A DNA stretch of 64,000 nt. It comes from Fibrobacter sp. (GTDB lineage Bacteria; Fibrobacterota; Chitinivibrionia; Chitinivibrionales; Chitinispirillaceae). A model generated the notes under the pieces. The model did not search any database. It saw only the letters and a list, made by a program, of their open reading frames with translations, and was not told the DNA's origin. The DNA is taken from contig JAAZBG010000054.1 in assembly GCA_012513915.1 (NCBI GenBank), positions 1 through 64,000 of the forward strand. Direction: 5' to 3'. The position numbers were made by a program, and so were the translations under genes. Shown one piece after another: positions 1-9,172 of the stretch (position 1 is its first letter; each line of letters begins with the position of its first letter).

Positions 1-384
1 AATTTCATTACAATAGATGAAGAAATAAAGACATCATCACATTATACAATTAATAAACATATAATGCGCAGACCGAAAATTTTATTACCGGATAATCAAT
101 TAATCCCGGCTATCTGGATTGATAATAAAAATTCAGTAATCGGATTCGCAGACAAATCCTTTTGCCATGTTTTTGATATATCTGAAATTGTGTCGATTAC
201 AATACAAAACGTTTTGCCTGCAAAGGGTGGCGGATATAGTTGTTTAGAATTGACTATTCGTGGAGAATCCGTTAATTATGAGGTATACATGGGTGCGTGT
301 CATATTTTTGATCTATACAAAAAGAAGATAGAAGAATTGACAGGATTAGAGGTAATAATGGCCCCGGAATATTATAATTGCTAA
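1..384 (+). CDS. Hypothetical protein, 5' end outside the window
   Basis: The reading frame is open from base 1 to the stop at 382-384, with no stop before the first ATG at 64. The gene therefore most likely starts left of the window and is truncated here. About 127 residues are visible. They form a short, mixed alpha/beta cytoplasmic-looking protein with no signal peptide or membrane segment. I do not recognise the family. The C-terminal part carries two Cys (one is the final residue) and no motif that suggests a function. If the ATG at 64 were the true start the protein would be 106 aa, but no good ribosome site precedes it (AT-rich, no AGGAG). Confidence 0.6.
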   Translation, partial: NFITIDEEIKTSSHYTINKHIMRRPKILLPDNQLIPAIWIDNKNSVIGFADKSFCHVFDISEIVSITIQNVLPAKGGGYSCLELTIRGESVNYEVYMGACHIFDLYKKKIEELTGLEVIMAPEYYNC

Positions 385-411
385 AAAAATTACCGGTATT
401 ATAAAAAACGA

Positions 412-489
412 TTGCCATTAACCGCATATCCCCCATTTTCCGTACGGACCGGCCTCGTGCCTGTCCGTCTTCCCCCGGGATAATGGCAA
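412..489. repeat. Nested inverted repeat between convergent genes
   Basis: Outer perfect 9-bp arms TTGCCATTA (412-420) and TAATGGCAA (481-489) enclose a second hairpin. Its arms are ACGGACCGGC (444-453) and GCCTGTCCGT (459-468), with a 5-nt loop and one mismatch. The structure lies between the 3' ends of two convergent genes. No T-run follows either side, so it is not a textbook terminator. It could be a REP-like element or a structured 3' UTR. Confidence 0.55.
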
Positions 490-538
490 CTGCCCAATTT
501 GGCTGATTTTCCAAAATAATAGAATTATAACTGGTGAT

Positions 539-2041
539 TCAAACAAAAACACCAAGCTCTCTGGCGAGAGATTCTACATCAGGGTTGTACGGGTGCTGCC
601 TGATCATGTAAATAAGGGGTTGACGCAGTTCGACAAGATTTCCAAGCCTGCGGGCGACTTCCGACCAGTTAAGCAGAATGTCGGAGACATCGGGACTGAT
701 TCTGTTGGCGATTTTTAAATATTCGAAACTGTCATTATATTGTTTCTGTTGAAATGCGATCAGACCAAGTCCTTCATAACACATGGAGTTATCACCATAC
801 GTCTGCAGTATCAGCGTAAAAAGCTCTGATGCATCTTTAAACAAACCATTCTTCAATAGCTTAATGGCATAATCAAGCATCAACTGCTGCCTGTCATCAG
901 TACAGTTTTGCGGGTAAACACCACATAACAAACAGAATCGCTCGGCTGCAACCCTTGCTGCACGGGCCCAGGTATGTTTCAAACGGATCATTTCTCCGGC
1001 CTTTTTACCTCTGTCATTTGCCTGTTTCCTGTTGTCAAAAACATACCGCATTACTTTTTGTAAATGCTCCATATCCGGTAGAAACCAGAACGGAAAATCA
1101 ACGGTTGGCATATCACTTACAACCTTCTGATTCATCGTCTCTATCGAGCACTTGACAAAATAAGCCATATCCGGATCGATAAAATCAAGACATGATCCGC
1201 CGCCGGTAACTATTGCCGGTTTGTCACATGCAAGCGCTTCGGCAATCGGTAACCCATACCCTTCCGCTCTGTAGGGATGAACATAACAATCGCAGGCAGC
1301 ATACAATGATGGCAGCTCGTAGTGATCGACGTTGACATTTAAATAAATTATTTTTGCAATATCAGTACGTTTCGACAGCTCTTCGATTCTGGCAGACAGA
1401 TTTTTTGCATATGCACAGGAATCTTTTATAACGAGACATACATTATCTGAGACTGAAAATTCATTCAGATAAGCATTTACCAGTATATCAACACCTTTGC
1501 GTAAAGTTGCCCCGCCGTTAAAAAAGAAGGTATACCTGCCGTTTGATAAATCAACCATTGTGCGCAATGGCTCTGCCCCCGGTTTGAAGACATCAGGATC
1601 TATACCAAGAGGAACAGTCACAATTTTTTTTTCATCAACACCGGAGTTGACATAACATTTTTTAAGGTAGTGCGTATACACCCAGACTTCATCAACGGTA
1701 CTATTCATATAATCACGCCATTTTACCGGCAGACTCCCGTACTCCCAGGGCTGCATGGCAATAAGTTTTCCGCTTGATGGTCTCGAGAAATCGGGGGGCC
1801 ACCGGTGACGAATATGGATGTCAGCGTCGGGATGCACAGCCGCCGAAACGTTTGCCAACCGGGAGTATTTTGAGTGCTCATCAGGTTTAAACTGATCGCG
1901 TTCAAAAGGCACATGCCGAATATCAAAGTTGTTATAATAGGTTAATTCTGTGAGAAACTCACGATTTACCATTGCAAGACTGTGATGGCAAAAGAGTGAT
2001 CCCTCCCAGTTGATCTTTATTTTTTTCTCTTGTGAATCCAT
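539..2041 (-). CDS. GT4-like glycosyltransferase with C-terminal TPR region
   Basis: A 500-aa cytosolic protein. Residues about 1-350 look like a GT-B retaining glycosyltransferase (GT4 family). The hallmark is the donor-binding motif EGYGLPIAEAL (E260 and E268, the E-x7-E pair), followed by an ACDKPAIVTG strand-turn. An earlier GGATLRKG loop (about 176-183) is typical of the inter-domain nucleotide-sugar site. Residues about 385-490 contain TPR-like helical pairs with G-L/A-F-Y spacing, which usually mediate protein interactions. The likely role is transfer of a sugar to a glycan or protein; donor and acceptor are unknown. The start at 2041 lacks a strong ribosome site. It stands alone, convergent with the left-edge gene. 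Confidence 0.8.
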   Translation of the reverse strand: MDSQEKKIKINWEGSLFCHHSLAMVNREFLTELTYYNNFDIRHVPFERDQFKPDEHSKYSRLANVSAAVHPDADIHIRHRWPPDFSRPSSGKLIAMQPWEYGSLPVKWRDYMNSTVDEVWVYTHYLKKCYVNSGVDEKKIVTVPLGIDPDVFKPGAEPLRTMVDLSNGRYTFFFNGGATLRKGVDILVNAYLNEFSVSDNVCLVIKDSCAYAKNLSARIEELSKRTDIAKIIYLNVNVDHYELPSLYAACDCYVHPYRAEGYGLPIAEALACDKPAIVTGGGSCLDFIDPDMAYFVKCSIETMNQKVVSDMPTVDFPFWFLPDMEHLQKVMRYVFDNRKQANDRGKKAGEMIRLKHTWARAARVAAERFCLLCGVYPQNCTDDRQQLMLDYAIKLLKNGLFKDASELFTLILQTYGDNSMCYEGLGLIAFQQKQYNDSFEYLKIANRISPDVSDILLNWSEVARRLGNLVELRQPLIYMIRQHPYNPDVESLARELGVFV

Positions 2042-2335
2042 CAGGTTTGCTCATTTCCATCACTATTTCAATTACTTATCAATAATTTTTACCACAAGAT
2101 TATATCGTTAAAGACTCAGATTTTGAAGAGTAAATGTATATTTTTTTACCGGGAACCACTGCGTTGTGCACCTTGCCCTCTTCCGGGAACCACTGCCCAT
2201 TCAATCCGAAATTGAACCAAATCACCAGTTTAGTCCACAATTATCCACATGGAGCAAAAAAATTAATATCATCGCATCAATGTTTTGTATATGTTAGTGA
2301 TAGTTATTTCCAGATACACTGATTAAAGGAGACCT
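2042..2335. other. Intergenic region with a 14-bp direct repeat
   Basis: This 294-bp divergent gap holds two exact copies of CCGGGAACCACTGC at 2149-2162 and 2183-2196, 34 bp apart. The short ORF crossing it has no coding character. The ribosome site AAGGAG of the next gene lies at its right edge. No clear promoter could be chosen. Confidence 0.4.
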
Positions 2336-2956
2336 ATGAAAAAGATTTTGGTTCTTTGTGCCATAATAACAGGATTGTTTATATTCAGTTGCAGTAAGGA
2401 TTCCGAAGATCCATCAGATGCCAATCCAATAACAAATACAACATCTGATGATCCTACAACATCTGATGATCCTACAACATCTGATGATCCTACAACACCT
2501 GATGACCCTACAACACCTGATGATACTCCTACACCCGACTTTGTGGGTAACTGGATTAGTATATTTCCAGTCATCCCTAATATAACCAATGATTCTATTA
2601 GAATTACCGTGTTAATCAACAAAGACTCGACCTTCAAACTTAATGCAGTGTACCTGACTTCAAAAGATACAGCTCTGCGGGATAACGGCCACTGGAAGAC
2701 ATCAAACGAGTCAGACTCGATCTATCTGTTTGGTGATGATTGTGCAATTTGGGATACAACACAAAAAGTATTAAAACCACTTCCGGATTGCGGAGATCCT
2801 GCTGCAATTAATATCAATATTGACAAAAATGAAAAAAGCTGGAAAATTCCGTTGCTATCACTTGCAGCACTGAGTTCAGCGTTTAACATCAGACTTGATG
2901 AGCCGGGGATGTTGGAGATGCTCTCACTTTTATCAATCACTGTATACAAACAATAA
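2336..2956 (+). CDS. Putative outer-membrane lipoprotein with DDPTT repeats
   Basis: A 206-aa protein with a lipoprotein signal: MKK, a hydrophobic core, then a lipobox ending FSC, with lipidated Cys about residue 19. The mature N-terminus is a Ser/Asp/Thr/Pro linker. It includes five TSDDPT or TPDDPT hexapeptides (residues about 36-65) encoded by an 18-bp tandem repeat. The rest (about 68-206) is a compact beta-rich domain starting FVGNWISIFP, which resembles lipocalin-like fold openings; the family is not identified. The start is supported by AAGGAG a few bases upstream. It is monocistronic, with a hairpin terminator about 90 bp downstream. It is probably surface or periplasmic with a flexible acidic tether. 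Confidence 0.7.
   Translation: MKKILVLCAIITGLFIFSCSKDSEDPSDANPITNTTSDDPTTSDDPTTSDDPTTPDDPTTPDDTPTPDFVGNWISIFPVIPNITNDSIRITVLINKDSTFKLNAVYLTSKDTALRDNGHWKTSNESDSIYLFGDDCAIWDTTQKVLKPLPDCGDPAAININIDKNEKSWKIPLLSLAALSSAFNIRLDEPGMLEMLSLLSITVYKQ
2441..2530 (+). repeat. 18-bp in-frame tandem repeat (5 units)
   Basis: Five 18-bp units encode T-[SP]-D-D-P-T. The first three units are identical at DNA level, and the last two differ by the S to P change and small substitutions. This is a coding minisatellite that could change length by slippage. Confidence 0.85.
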
Positions 2957-3047
2957 TTGACAGAAGAGACGTAATGACTCTTTATTATAATAACCAGTAT
3001 TTATGAATATCCCACGGTTATAGTTGGGGTTCAATTTTATTTTTCAG

Positions 3048-3078
3048 AGGCCTGACCGTTAGGAATGGCCTTTTTTTT
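3048..3078 (+). terminator. Rho-independent terminator
   Basis: Stem AGGCC (3048-3052) pairs with GGCCT (3067-3071), followed by a run of eight T (3071-3078). It lies 91 bp after the lipoprotein stop and reads in the same direction. Confidence 0.6.
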
Positions 3079-3324
3079 GACAGGTTGGTCAGATATGTTC
3101 AGGCAGATGCCCGGCAGGCTGTAACCGTCCCCTGAATCCGATCTCGTCAGGTACTCCCAAGGATCTCCCGCATGGAGACTTGAAGAAAATCGGAACCATA
3201 TTGCCAGATAGTTTTAAAACTTCCCCCGCGGCAGAGGATTTCAGTGTTGTTAACTTAGTGTTTGCAAGGCAGCAGTGTACTTATGCGCTCGCCCCCACCC
3301 GCTCGCAAAGCGGAAGCGACCTCC

Positions 3325-5457
3325 CTAAAAAACAACTTTCGCCTTTACGACTGCAAATCTTCCCGGTGATAGTGTACCGAAACTCTCTTCTATTGCTGCA
3401 TTAAAGAGATTCTGTGCGCTTAGTGAAATAGTATAGTGCGTTGCGAAGGTACATGACACAGTAAAATCGGTTCTGAAATAGTCTTCAAGTGTCACATAAT
3501 GCGGCTCAAGTTGTGCACCTTTATTGGTAAAATTTACTTTTGTACCACTCCGCCAGTTTATTCCGGAGCGTTCACCAACATACCCTTCGTCAATTGCAAC
3601 CGAAAGAAGTCCGTTACGGAATGACTTCGTGATATCAAGCTGAAAATTAGCTTTATGTAACGGTACAAGATCCAGTGGCTGTTTGTATGTTTCATTTTCC
3701 GATTTTGTATAGGCATAATTCAGTTTTGCGCTGATCCACCTGAATTGCTTCCAGCTTAGTTCGTTTTCAAAACCCCACGACCAGGCATCACTTACATTCA
3801 CGTGACTTGCAGTGTAAACATTCCCCAGTTCGAGATTACCAAGAACAATCAGATTGGATAGCTTATTATGAAAGTAGTCGCACGATAAATTAAATCCATA
3901 TGGCATTTCCAGTCCGAAACCGGCATCAAAGCTGGTTGCATATTCCGGCAGAATCTCCGGATTGGAACGCAGGTATACGGGAGAAAAATACATGTCCGGC
4001 ATGTAAAGTTCGGTCGCTGATGGTGCACGGTAGGCTTTACCAACTGATGTGCGTATGGTCAATTTGTCATGGACATCTGCAGCGATACCGATTTTCGGTG
4101 AAAGATTTGTACCATAGGTTGAATGGTAATCAAAGCGTAAAGCAGGAACAATATGCAGAAATGTAAAGAGCTCTGTCTCATCCTGAATGTAAATACCTGT
4201 GTTGGTTAATGTTTTCTCAGCAGATTGCGCACCTTCAATTGGTTCACGGGTATTCCGGTCGCTCATCGGACTGAAGTCTATAGTGTTCCAGAGTTGATCG
4301 AACCCAACAGTAAGCGTATTTACTTTAAACAGTTTTGCTGCAATACGCCCATCAATCTGCAAATCCTTCGATGCAACATCAAAGACTGACGGTTGTAGTA
4401 CTTTTTCAGTATCGGTATATTGATCAAGATATTCACCACGTACATTACGAAAAAATCCTCCGATAGTTGCAGTTACTACACCAAATGGCTTAAAGTCAAG
4501 ATACGGGCCGATAAGAAATTTACTTCCCGCAGTGATCCGGGGATCATTGTCTTCCGTTGATGTCACCCCGAAACCGAGAGAACTGTTAAAATAACGAAGA
4601 TTCAGTGATAATCGCGTATTATCGGTAAAGCTATAGCCACCCTTTACAAAAAAACGATAGTCCCTGTAATCATAATCATTTTCAGCAGAACGCATATAGG
4701 TAGTATCTCTGCCACTGATTACATTGCGTATCATTACACTGTCATTAAGAAAATAATTTCCAATTGTCCGCGCACCGGCACTGACCAGATAATCATACTT
4801 TCCGACTTTACCGCTTGACTGAACAGATGCATTCCAGTAGGTCTCAATATTTACATCATCCCATAGATCCGGATTATCCTTCACATTATCAAGTATTGTA
4901 AAAGGGTAACTCGTTTCACCACTGACCGTGAACGTCGGTTTTCCATCACCCTGAATGGTAATAATATTAATCACCCCGCCAAGCGCATTTGCACCATATA
5001 GTGAAGAAAACGGTCCCTTGACAATTTCAATTCTCTGAATTGCATCAAGCGGAATCTCGTTGACAATTAAAAACGGCGTTCCGGCAACATTAGTCGGGAT
5101 ACCATCAACAAGGATCAGTACCCTGGTGGCGGCAAGTGCTCCCGGAATTCCCCTGAGCACAATATCCGACGGAACCCCTTCCCCCATACCTACCGAACGT
5201 TTGACCTGAACCCCCGACGCATACTGCAGGACATCATCAATATTTTTCGCCGCTGATGCCTGAATCTCTTTTCGGGTGATCACTACAACACTTGCTGCAC
5301 TTTCACTGATTTTGCGTGATGATTTTGTTGCAGAGACAATCACCCTGTCGAGGTGCTGCAATGATGAATCTGACGTGGAATCGCTCTGGCCATAGAGGAT
5401 ACCCTGGGCAAGCAGACACACTGCTGTTATCAAGCCGGTTAGTTTCAAATAGTTCAC
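3325..5457 (-). CDS. TonB-dependent outer-membrane receptor
   Basis: A 710-aa protein. A signal peptide (about 1-23) is followed by a TonB-box-like stretch DRVIVSATK (about 38-46). A plug domain (about 50-170) carries the usual DVLQYASGV, VLILVDGIP, IEIVKGPFSSLYGANALGGVI signatures. The remainder is a 22-stranded barrel ending in aromatic F. The overall layout fits BtuB/CirA-type receptors for cobalamin, siderophores or other bulky ligands; the substrate cannot be told. The start is GTG at 5457, supported by AAGGAG (reverse complement of 5463-5468). There is no neighbouring tonB or permease gene, so it probably relies on the ExbBD-TonB set encoded at 34-37 kb or elsewhere. Confidence 0.93.
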   Translation of the reverse strand: MNYLKLTGLITAVCLLAQGILYGQSDSTSDSSLQHLDRVIVSATKSSRKISESAASVVVITRKEIQASAAKNIDDVLQYASGVQVKRSVGMGEGVPSDIVLRGIPGALAATRVLILVDGIPTNVAGTPFLIVNEIPLDAIQRIEIVKGPFSSLYGANALGGVINIITIQGDGKPTFTVSGETSYPFTILDNVKDNPDLWDDVNIETYWNASVQSSGKVGKYDYLVSAGARTIGNYFLNDSVMIRNVISGRDTTYMRSAENDYDYRDYRFFVKGGYSFTDNTRLSLNLRYFNSSLGFGVTSTEDNDPRITAGSKFLIGPYLDFKPFGVVTATIGGFFRNVRGEYLDQYTDTEKVLQPSVFDVASKDLQIDGRIAAKLFKVNTLTVGFDQLWNTIDFSPMSDRNTREPIEGAQSAEKTLTNTGIYIQDETELFTFLHIVPALRFDYHSTYGTNLSPKIGIAADVHDKLTIRTSVGKAYRAPSATELYMPDMYFSPVYLRSNPEILPEYATSFDAGFGLEMPYGFNLSCDYFHNKLSNLIVLGNLELGNVYTASHVNVSDAWSWGFENELSWKQFRWISAKLNYAYTKSENETYKQPLDLVPLHKANFQLDITKSFRNGLLSVAIDEGYVGERSGINWRSGTKVNFTNKGAQLEPHYVTLEDYFRTDFTVSCTFATHYTISLSAQNLFNAAIEESFGTLSPGRFAVVKAKVVF

Positions 5458-5752
5458 GTATACTCCTTTTTCCTATGGTATAATGTAGCAAGAAACCGGG
5501 TCGGGGTTGGGAAAATTGTGATCTTCTGTTATCTTTGAAACGTATTCCCGATATGGTGCACCTGCGCCAATTGAACGCCGCACCCTGGCTTAAAGCGGCC
5601 GGAGCTCCTCCATGTGATTGGTGATACATTTAGTTTGTCGATGTATACACAGATTCGCATTTCCAATCACATTTTTCGCTTGCGCTGTGAAATTGAATTT
5701 GGTATTTTGTAAGATTGTTAATCAAAATGGTCAATACTGGAAGGAATTAGTA
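5458..5752. other. Divergent intergenic region (receptor / rpmE)
   Basis: This 295-bp region separates the receptor (-) from rpmE (+). It should hold both promoters. A plausible one for rpmE is annotated separately. I checked the receptor leader for cobalamin-riboswitch signatures and found no convincing set. The GC-rich patch about 5560-5615 could be structured, but I cannot assign it. Confidence 0.4.
5680..5708 (+). promoter_or_regulatory. Candidate sigma70-type promoter for rpmE
   Basis: TTGCGC (5680-5685) is separated by 17 bp from TATTTT (5703-5708), 44 bp before the rpmE ATG. The match to consensus is moderate. Confidence 0.35.
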
Positions 5753-5965
5753 ATGAAAGAGAAAATTCATCCTAAGTACGAAGCGGTAACATTCACCTGC
5801 TCATGCGGTAACAAGATTGAAACAAGTGCTACTATTCAAAGTACACATATTGATATCTGCAATGAATGTCATCCATTCTACACAGGCAAACAGAAACTTA
5901 TTGACAGTGCAGGTCGCGTAGATCGTTTCCGTAAACGTTACCAGAAAACCTCGCAGGAATCGTAG
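5753..5965 (+). CDS. rpmE: 50S ribosomal protein L31
   Basis: A 70-aa protein starting [12 protein letters not shown], the standard bL31 opening. The zinc-binding (C+) form is recognised by CSCGN (about 16-20) and [12 protein letters not shown] (about 36-47), giving the four-residue Zn site. The [10 protein letters not shown] motif near the C-terminus is characteristic. bL31 bridges the large and small subunits. The start is the ATG at 5753, preceded by AAGGA. An in-frame extension to 5618 is unlikely because it adds a non-homologous hydrophobic/Cys-rich leader. A strong terminator follows, so rpmE is probably a single-gene unit upstream of the DUF1385-prfA-prmC cluster, a conserved arrangement. 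Confidence 0.97.
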   Translation: MKEKIHPKYEAVTFTCSCGNKIETSATIQSTHIDICNECHPFYTGKQKLIDSAGRVDRFRKRYQKTSQES

Positions 5966-5984
5966 TTTTTTGTTTAAAAAATTT

Positions 5985-6023
5985 GGACAAAAAGGGCCAT
6001 CAGGTCTTTTTTGTCCTTTTTTT
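5985..6023 (+). terminator. Strong Rho-independent terminator after rpmE
   Basis: A 14-bp stem (5985-5998 with 6003-6016, about one mismatch) has a 4-nt loop and is followed by seven T. It starts 20 bp after the rpmE stop. Confidence 0.85.
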
Positions 6024-6141
6024 ATCTTCAGGATTCAGTGAGCCCTAAGCCACAACTCTGAAAGCCAAAACAAATTTCGCTTTTATACGAATACCTTGTT
6101 TTATCGACTGTTTTCGTAACTAAATTGGAGCAAAAAAAATA

Positions 6142-7116
6142 ATGAATCTTAAACAACACCTCTTTTTTGTAACAGCTCAGATCGCCGGATTGCTCTCTGC
6201 TGAGAAAAAAAATACGGTTGGTGGTCAGGCGCTTATTGAGGGTGTCATGATGCGGGGTAAGAGGAAGATCTCTATGGCTGTTCGCCGGGGACCGGATGAT
6301 ATCCTTATTGAAGAGGAAAATTTTGTATCAGTGACTAAAAAGTATCCAATCCTGAAACTACCCATCCTTAGAGGTACTGTAAATCTTTTTGAATCAATGA
6401 TTGTGGGATATAAAACACTGTCGCGTTCGGCAGATATTATTACAGAAGCTGAAAATGCGAAAGATCCATCAAAAAAGCAGAAAAAGACCAGCAAGGCGAT
6501 GGAAAACTTTTATTCAATACTCAGCCTTGTTATTTCACTGGTTATTACATTCGGACTTTTCATGTATGCCCCGATGTGGCTTATTTCGCAGATCGTTCCT
6601 CAGGAATCGGCACTGCTTTTTAATACACTTGCGGGAATTTTCCGTATAGCCCTTTTGATCGGGTACATGGCACTTATCAGCATGTGGAAAGAGGTCAGGC
6701 GTGTATTTGAATATCATGGCGCCGAGCATAAGGCGATCTTTACCTATGAAGACGGTAAAGAACTGACTATTGATAATATGAAAGCTTATACAACATTACA
6801 CCCGCGTTGTGGTACAAGCTTTCTTTTTCTTGTCGGTTTTATCTGCATACTTCTTTTTTCTGTTGTTGATGCAGTGTACATTATGAACTTTGGACCGTTC
6901 CCAAATATATTCTCACGATTTCTGCTTCATATTGCACTTATTCCCATTGTATCGGGAACCAGCTATGAAGTACTGAAGCTGAGTGATAAATATCAGCACA
7001 TTCCTTTAATTAAAGCTGCGATCATGCCCGGCTTGTGGCTTCAGAAGATAACGACAAAAAATCCTGATGAAACACAGCTTGAGGTAGCAGCGAAAGCACT
7101 TAAGGCCGCATTATGA
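6142..7116 (+). CDS. DUF1385 family membrane protein
   Basis: A 324-aa protein with the DUF1385 signature VGGQALIEGVMMRG near residues 27-40. Further family blocks are the FEYHGAEHKAIFTYE segment (about residues 191-205) and the HPRCGTSFLFLV segment (about 221-232). Several transmembrane helices occupy about 125-175 and 224-280. The function of the family is unknown. It is typically encoded between rpmE and prfA, exactly as here. The gene overlaps prfA by 4 bp (ATGA), so the two are translationally coupled. Confidence 0.9.
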   Translation: MNLKQHLFFVTAQIAGLLSAEKKNTVGGQALIEGVMMRGKRKISMAVRRGPDDILIEEENFVSVTKKYPILKLPILRGTVNLFESMIVGYKTLSRSADIITEAENAKDPSKKQKKTSKAMENFYSILSLVISLVITFGLFMYAPMWLISQIVPQESALLFNTLAGIFRIALLIGYMALISMWKEVRRVFEYHGAEHKAIFTYEDGKELTIDNMKAYTTLHPRCGTSFLFLVGFICILLFSVVDAVYIMNFGPFPNIFSRFLLHIALIPIVSGTSYEVLKLSDKYQHIPLIKAAIMPGLWLQKITTKNPDETQLEVAAKALKAAL

Positions 7117-8189
7117 TGATTGAAAAGGTTGAGAGCTTTATACAACGGTATAAAGAACTTGAAACAGAGATGGCATCACCTGAAGTCAGCGCAGATTCAT
7201 CAAGGATGGAGAAGCTTGGCCGGGAATATAATCACATTGGAAAAAGTCTTCCTGTTTTCCGCACCTATCTCGACACGGTAAAAGCAATCAGCGATTCGCA
7301 TGAACTGCTCAAACTTGAGAGTGATGCAGATATGATTGAGCTTGCCCAGGAGGAACTCAAGGAGAAGGAAGCTGCACTCCCCGCTCTGGAGCAGGAAGTA
7401 AAGATGCTTCTGGTACCGAGGGATCCTAAAGACTTGAAAAATGCAGTTGTTGAAATTCGTGCGGGAACCGGTGGAACAGAGGCTGGTATTTTTGCAGCCG
7501 ATCTTTACAGAATGTATACTCATTTTATTGAGAACAGCGGCTGGAGCATTGAGGTTCTCAGTTCGTCAGCCGGGGATGTCGGAGCAATCAAGGAAATTAT
7601 ATTCCTGGTTAAAGGCTCTAATGCCTACGGTACGTTAAAGTATGAGTCCGGTGTACACCGTGTTCAGCGCGTTCCCCAGACTGAGACACAGGGGCGAATC
7701 CATACGTCTGCTGCTTCAGTGGCGGTATTTCCTGAAGCTGATGAGTTCGAGGTTGACATAAATCCAAACGATCTGCGCATCGACCTCTACTGTTCAAGCG
7801 GTCCCGGTGGTCAATCGGTCAATACGACCTACTCAGCCGTTCGCATTGTGCATGTCCCGACCGGGGTTGTGGTAACCTGTCAGGACGAAAAGTCGCAGAT
7901 AAAGAATAAAGCGAAAGCACTGAAAGTGCTTCAGCAGCGCCTTTACGAAAAGAAAATTACTGAGATAGAAGCTGTTGAATCCGCAGCAAGAAAAAGTATG
8001 GTCGGAAGCGGTGACCGGAGTGCGAAAATCCGGACCTACAATTTTCCACAAAACAGAGTTACTGATCATCGTATCAATCTTACGCTGTACAGTCTTGATG
8101 CCGTAATAAACGGCACACTCAACGAACTCATCGATGCACTCGCAATTGCAGATCTTGAAGAAAAGGTCAGCAGCAGCGGAGTGGAGTGA
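7113..8189 (+). CDS. prfA: Peptide chain release factor 1
   Basis: A 358-aa protein of the usual RF1 length. It terminates translation at UAA and UAG. The stop-codon-reading PxT tripeptide is present as PQT at residues 188-190, the same position as PAT in Escherichia coli. That identifies RF1, as RF2 would have SPF. The peptidyl-tRNA hydrolysis motif GGQ is at 232-234, within SSGPGGQSVNTTYSAVR. The C-terminal GSGDRSAKIRTYNFPQNRVTDHR block is also intact. It overlaps DUF1385 by 4 bp. prmC, which methylates the GGQ glutamine, follows after a repeat-filled 149-bp gap. Confidence 0.98.
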   Translation: MMIEKVESFIQRYKELETEMASPEVSADSSRMEKLGREYNHIGKSLPVFRTYLDTVKAISDSHELLKLESDADMIELAQEELKEKEAALPALEQEVKMLLVPRDPKDLKNAVVEIRAGTGGTEAGIFAADLYRMYTHFIENSGWSIEVLSSSAGDVGAIKEIIFLVKGSNAYGTLKYESGVHRVQRVPQTETQGRIHTSAASVAVFPEADEFEVDINPNDLRIDLYCSSGPGGQSVNTTYSAVRIVHVPTGVVVTCQDEKSQIKNKAKALKVLQQRLYEKKITEIEAVESAARKSMVGSGDRSAKIRTYNFPQNRVTDHRINLTLYSLDAVINGTLNELIDALAIADLEEKVSSSGVE

Positions 8190-8210
8190 GAGGAAGAAGA
8201 AGCCTGAATT

Positions 8211-8262
8211 CAGTAGCCAGTAGCCAGTAGCCAGTAGCCAGTAGCCAGTAGCCAGTAGCCAG
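8211..8262. repeat. Heptamer tandem array (CAGTAGC x7.4)
   Basis: There are seven perfect CAGTAGC units plus CAG, starting 21 bp after the prfA stop. On the other strand it reads TGGCTAC, a variant of the TGGATTC heptamers at 8293 and 9249. Confidence 0.95.
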
Positions 8263-8292
8263 AAGGTCTTGACTGCATTTGTTCCTATCTAC

Positions 8293-8320
8293 TGGATTCT
8301 GGATTCTAAATTCTGGATTC
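8293..8320. repeat. Heptamer tandem array (TGGATTC x4)
   Basis: Four 7-bp units (TGGATTC, TGGATTC, TAAATTC, TGGATTC) end 18 bp before the prmC start, and so probably lie in its leader. Confidence 0.9.
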
Positions 8321-8338
8321 TCCCCCTAGGAACTCCCT

Positions 8339-9172
8339 ATGACCCTTCACGAAATGCTATCCTACATTGTAAACCAGTTCCACTTTCTTGATGATTTTGC
8401 GCGTGTACAGGCTGAGGAGATTCTGATGCATTTTACCGGATATTCCCGCACGGAGCTTATGCTGCGTGGCCGTGAAGAGGTCGGAGATGCTGCAATTGAT
8501 AGTATTAAAGACGTAATCAAAAGAAGAATTTCCGGGGAACCGCTTCAGTATATTCTTGGCTCTGCCTACTTTTATTCAAGGGAATTCAAAGTAAATCCGG
8601 ATGTACTCATACCAAGACCCGATACCGAGATCCTGATTGAGCAGGTGCTTAAACATGAGTCCGTCGCTACAGCGCGCTTTGCGGATATCGGAACCGGCAG
8701 CGGGATTATCGCCTGTATACTAACCGAAGAGCGTCTGACCTGGTCAGCAGTTGCAGTTGACATATCTGTAAATGCGTTACGTACTGCTACGATAAACAGC
8801 CGTACTGCTATCCGCTTTGTCTGTACAGATCTTCTGAATGCAATAAAAAGGGAATATCAGTTCGATTTTATCGTAAGTAATCCGCCCTATATTCCTCTTG
8901 ACGAATATGCGACACTTGACATATCTGTAAAGCACCATGAGCCGGCAGGTGCTCTCACCGATAATGCCGATGGACTTGGATTTTACCGGTACTTTGCACA
9001 GCAGGCACATAACTGGATCCGTAACGACGGCAATTTCTATTGCGAAATAGGTTACAATCAGGGTGATACTGTAAAAACAATGTTTTTTGAGCACGGATGG
9101 CGGAATATACAATTAATAAGGGATCTTGGCGGTAATGACCGGGTGATCTGTGCAAAAGTGCCTTTAAAATAG
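8339..9172 (+). CDS. prmC: Release factor glutamine methyltransferase
   Basis: A 277-aa SAM-dependent N5-glutamine methyltransferase (HemK) that modifies the GGQ motif of release factors. The N-terminal helical substrate domain (about 1-75) is followed by RREFKV-like and LIPRPDTE (about 90-97) motifs. The SAM loop is DIGTGSG (116-122) and the catalytic/substrate motif is NPPYIP (181-186). Length and blocks match the family. It is paired with prfA as expected. No clear AGGAG precedes the ATG, and the leader carries heptamer repeats instead. Confidence 0.96.
   Translation: MTLHEMLSYIVNQFHFLDDFARVQAEEILMHFTGYSRTELMLRGREEVGDAAIDSIKDVIKRRISGEPLQYILGSAYFYSREFKVNPDVLIPRPDTEILIEQVLKHESVATARFADIGTGSGIIACILTEERLTWSAVAVDISVNALRTATINSRTAIRFVCTDLLNAIKREYQFDFIVSNPPYIPLDEYATLDISVKHHEPAGALTDNADGLGFYRYFAQQAHNWIRNDGNFYCEIGYNQGDTVKTMFFEHGWRNIQLIRDLGGNDRVICAKVPLK

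Noticed and set aside
2134..2322. 62-aa ORF before the lipoprotein
   Set aside because: No ribosome site or recognisable protein; it spans the 14-bp direct repeats.
5460..5640. Cobalamin or other riboswitch before the TonB-dependent receptor
   Set aside because: I looked for the B12 box and TPP, SAM and c-di-GMP signatures in the receptor leader. Only a loose AGCCAGG match appears, without the partner segments.
5618..5752. 45-residue N-terminal extension of L31
   Set aside because: L31 proteins start MK-x-x-I-HP. The extension is Cys/Phe-rich and has no ribosome site.
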